From: Caldanaerobacter subterraneus
GTDB taxonomy: Bacteria; Bacillota; Thermoanaerobacteria; Thermoanaerobacterales; Thermoanaerobacteraceae
Assembly: GCF_004345675.1 (NCBI RefSeq)
Contig: NZ_SLWU01000021.1
Location: 2,501-44,739 of the forward strand
DNA: 42,239 nt
Direction of reading: 5' to 3'
The translations under genes were made by a program, and so were the position numbers. Positions 41,324 through 42,239 of the stretch are shown here, one piece after another. Below the pieces are notes generated by a model. That model was given only the letters and a program-made list of their open reading frames with translations, searched no databases and was not told the DNA's origin. Position 1 is the first letter of the stretch; each line of letters opens with the position of its first letter.

Positions 41324-42239
41324 GAAAAATAAAGGCTTTTAAGCCTTTCAGTTTGTTGACAAAGCAAAATTTAAGCCCCTGTTTTCCTAGTTCCGAAAAC
41401 AGGGGCTGTATATATCTGGATAAAATTTTCTTTAAAACTCCAAATAATGGATAAAAATTTAAAGTACCCAAAGGGCTCTTGCCCCTCCTCCATAACCATG
41501 TTGCCATTTTCTTTAAATTCATGGCAGCAAAAACAAGCATCGCTTGCATGGACAATTTTTCTTTCCCTCTTAATGTTGTCCATCGCAAACCATGCTTCTC
41601 CTTCAAATCCGCAAATACTCTCTCTATTGTCTCTTTCCTTCTCTCATATACTTCTTTACAGTAAGGTGTATGTCTTAGGTGTTCTGCTTCTTCTACATAT
41701 CCTTCCCATATGTGCCTGAATATCCTCTTTGTGTAGTCTTTACTTTGGGTACACTTTTCTCTTAAAGGACAATTTCTACATTTTTCTGGATTTGATTTGT
41801 ATTCTCTATATCCTTCTCTATTGGTTGTAACATATGTTAATATTTCATTTTGTGGGCATATGTAACAGTCATAATATTCATCGTATACGTACTGATGCTT
41901 TTTCATGAAACCATCTTTTGTCATTGGTCTTGTATACGGCACTGCTGGTATTATTTCTTTATCAAATATTGTCTTTAATATGTACGGAGTTTTGTATCCT
42001 GCATCTATTGCTATTGCTTTCGGTTTCCCTACCCTATTTTCAACTTCTTTTAGTACTTCCTGAAACATTACACTGTCGTGTACATTTGCTGCTGTTACTT
42101 TTACTCCTAATACAAATCCGTTTTTATCGCAGGCCGTATGAAAAGAATATGCAAAACATTTTTCTTTTCCGTTTTTGTTTAACATTCCGCTATCTGGGTC
42201 TGTTTTGCTTACTTTCACTTCTTTCGTCTTTATTTTCTT
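41259..42239 (-). CDS. IS1182-like transposase, 5' end outside the window, 3' end read into tRNA
   Basis: The frame is open to the right edge (KKIKTKEVKVSKTDPDSGML continues past the internal GTG), so the N-terminus is missing. DDE-transposase features are visible: the DP..G segment, AIDAGYKTPYI (second Asp), a cysteine cluster CYICPQNE...CRNCPLREKC, and the ERVFADLKEKHGLRWTTLRG helix with the Glu. The genuine C-terminus is probably near LKKILSRYIQPLF. After that the frame has no stop and continues through the element end and then antisense through tRNA-Trp. The last residues (GETGLEPAAHGFGDRCSTS) are therefore an artefact or a fusion. Confidence 0.75.
   Translation of the reverse strand, partial: KKIKTKEVKVSKTDPDSGMLNKNGKEKCFAYSFHTACDKNGFVLGVKVTAANVHDSVMFQEVLKEVENRVGKPKAIAIDAGYKTPYILKTIFDKEIIPAVPYTRPMTKDGFMKKHQYVYDEYYDCYICPQNEILTYVTTNREGYREYKSNPEKCRNCPLREKCTQSKDYTKRIFRHIWEGYVEEAEHLRHTPYCKEVYERRKETIERVFADLKEKHGLRWTTLRGKEKLSMQAMLVFAAMNLKKMATWLWRRGKSPLGTLNFYPLFGVLKKILSRYIQPLFSELGKQGLKFCFVNKLKGLKAFIFLAGETGLEPAAHGFGDRCSTS
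41349..42239 (-). mobile_element. IS1182-like insertion sequence, partial, next to tRNA-Trp
   Basis: The element enters from the right edge and ends somewhere between the 13-base hairpin at 41374-41407 and the tRNA end. The exact terminus is not resolved, because only one end is in the window. It sits within about 50 bases of the tRNA 3' end. Confidence 0.55.
41374..41407 (-). repeat. Perfect 13-base inverted repeat at the 3' end of the transposase
   Basis: AGCCCCTGTTTTC (41374-41386) and GAAAACAGGGGCT (41395-41407) pair perfectly around eight bases. It lies within the extended reading frame. It may be a transcription stop or a structural end of the insertion sequence. Confidence 0.6.

Noticed and set aside
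41331-41348. Palindrome AAAGGCTTTTAAGCCTTT as an insertion-sequence end
   Set aside because: It lies directly behind the tRNA and more likely belongs to its terminator; the opposite end of the element is outside the window, so the repeat cannot be matched.

Overview
The window reads as a chromosomal segment of a low-GC thermophilic Firmicute. Thermoanaerobacter or Caldanaerobacter is the best inference. The support is AT-rich DNA, strong AGGAGG ribosome binding sites, frequent TTG/GTG starts, a PyrR-controlled pyr operon with pyrK-pyrD (type 1B dihydroorotate dehydrogenase), and a bacterial serpin lipoprotein of the kind known from Thermoanaerobacter tengcongensis. No database search was possible, so genus and family names rest on motifs, length and gene order.

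Region 1 (1-11.1 kb) is housekeeping. A TtcA-type tRNA thiolase diverges from an RlmI-type rRNA methyltransferase, which is followed by a small peptidoglycan-binding-domain protein. The complete de novo pyrimidine operon then runs on the minus strand in the order pyrR-pyrB-pyrC-pyrF-pyrK-pyrD-pyrE. It has two PyrR attenuators, one ahead of pyrR and one between pyrR and pyrB. An AIR-synthase-like protein diverges from pyrR, and lspA plus an RluA-family pseudouridine synthase follow.

Region 2 (11.1-22.3 kb) is a type I restriction-modification island on the minus strand: hsdM, hsdS, mntA-type nucleotidyltransferase, hsdR, YgjP-like metallopeptidase, a frameshifted second nucleotidyltransferase and a GNAT acetyltransferase. 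An IS607-type element (serine recombinase TnpA plus RuvC nuclease TnpB) sits between mntA and hsdR. It appears to have destroyed the gene that normally follows mntA, probably a HepT/HEPN toxin, and left a 25-codon tail in front of hsdR. The 3' flank of tnpB is GC-rich and can fold into a pseudoknotted RNA like a TnpB omega RNA.

Region 3 (22.5-35.9 kb) holds an S9 peptidase, an oligopeptide-binding lipoprotein, a DUF2207 membrane protein, a TauE-type permease, a nitroreductase, an ECF sigma/anti-sigma pair, and an ABC exporter (ATPase plus two permeases) beside an OmpR-type two-component system, probably for antimicrobial peptide response.

Region 4 (36-42.2 kb) contains an EAL-CBS-GGDEF protein gene broken by two single-base frameshifts. 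Next is an ECF sigma gene broken by three, followed by a truncated ORF where its anti-sigma factor should be, then an intact serpin lipoprotein and a convergent exported transglutaminase-like protein. The broken sigma gene and the serpin each carry an upstream GGGAAC-16 nt-C(C/G)TC element, a candidate ECF promoter pair. The window closes with tRNA-Trp and an IS1182-like transposase that runs off the right edge and whose reading frame continues antisense through the tRNA.
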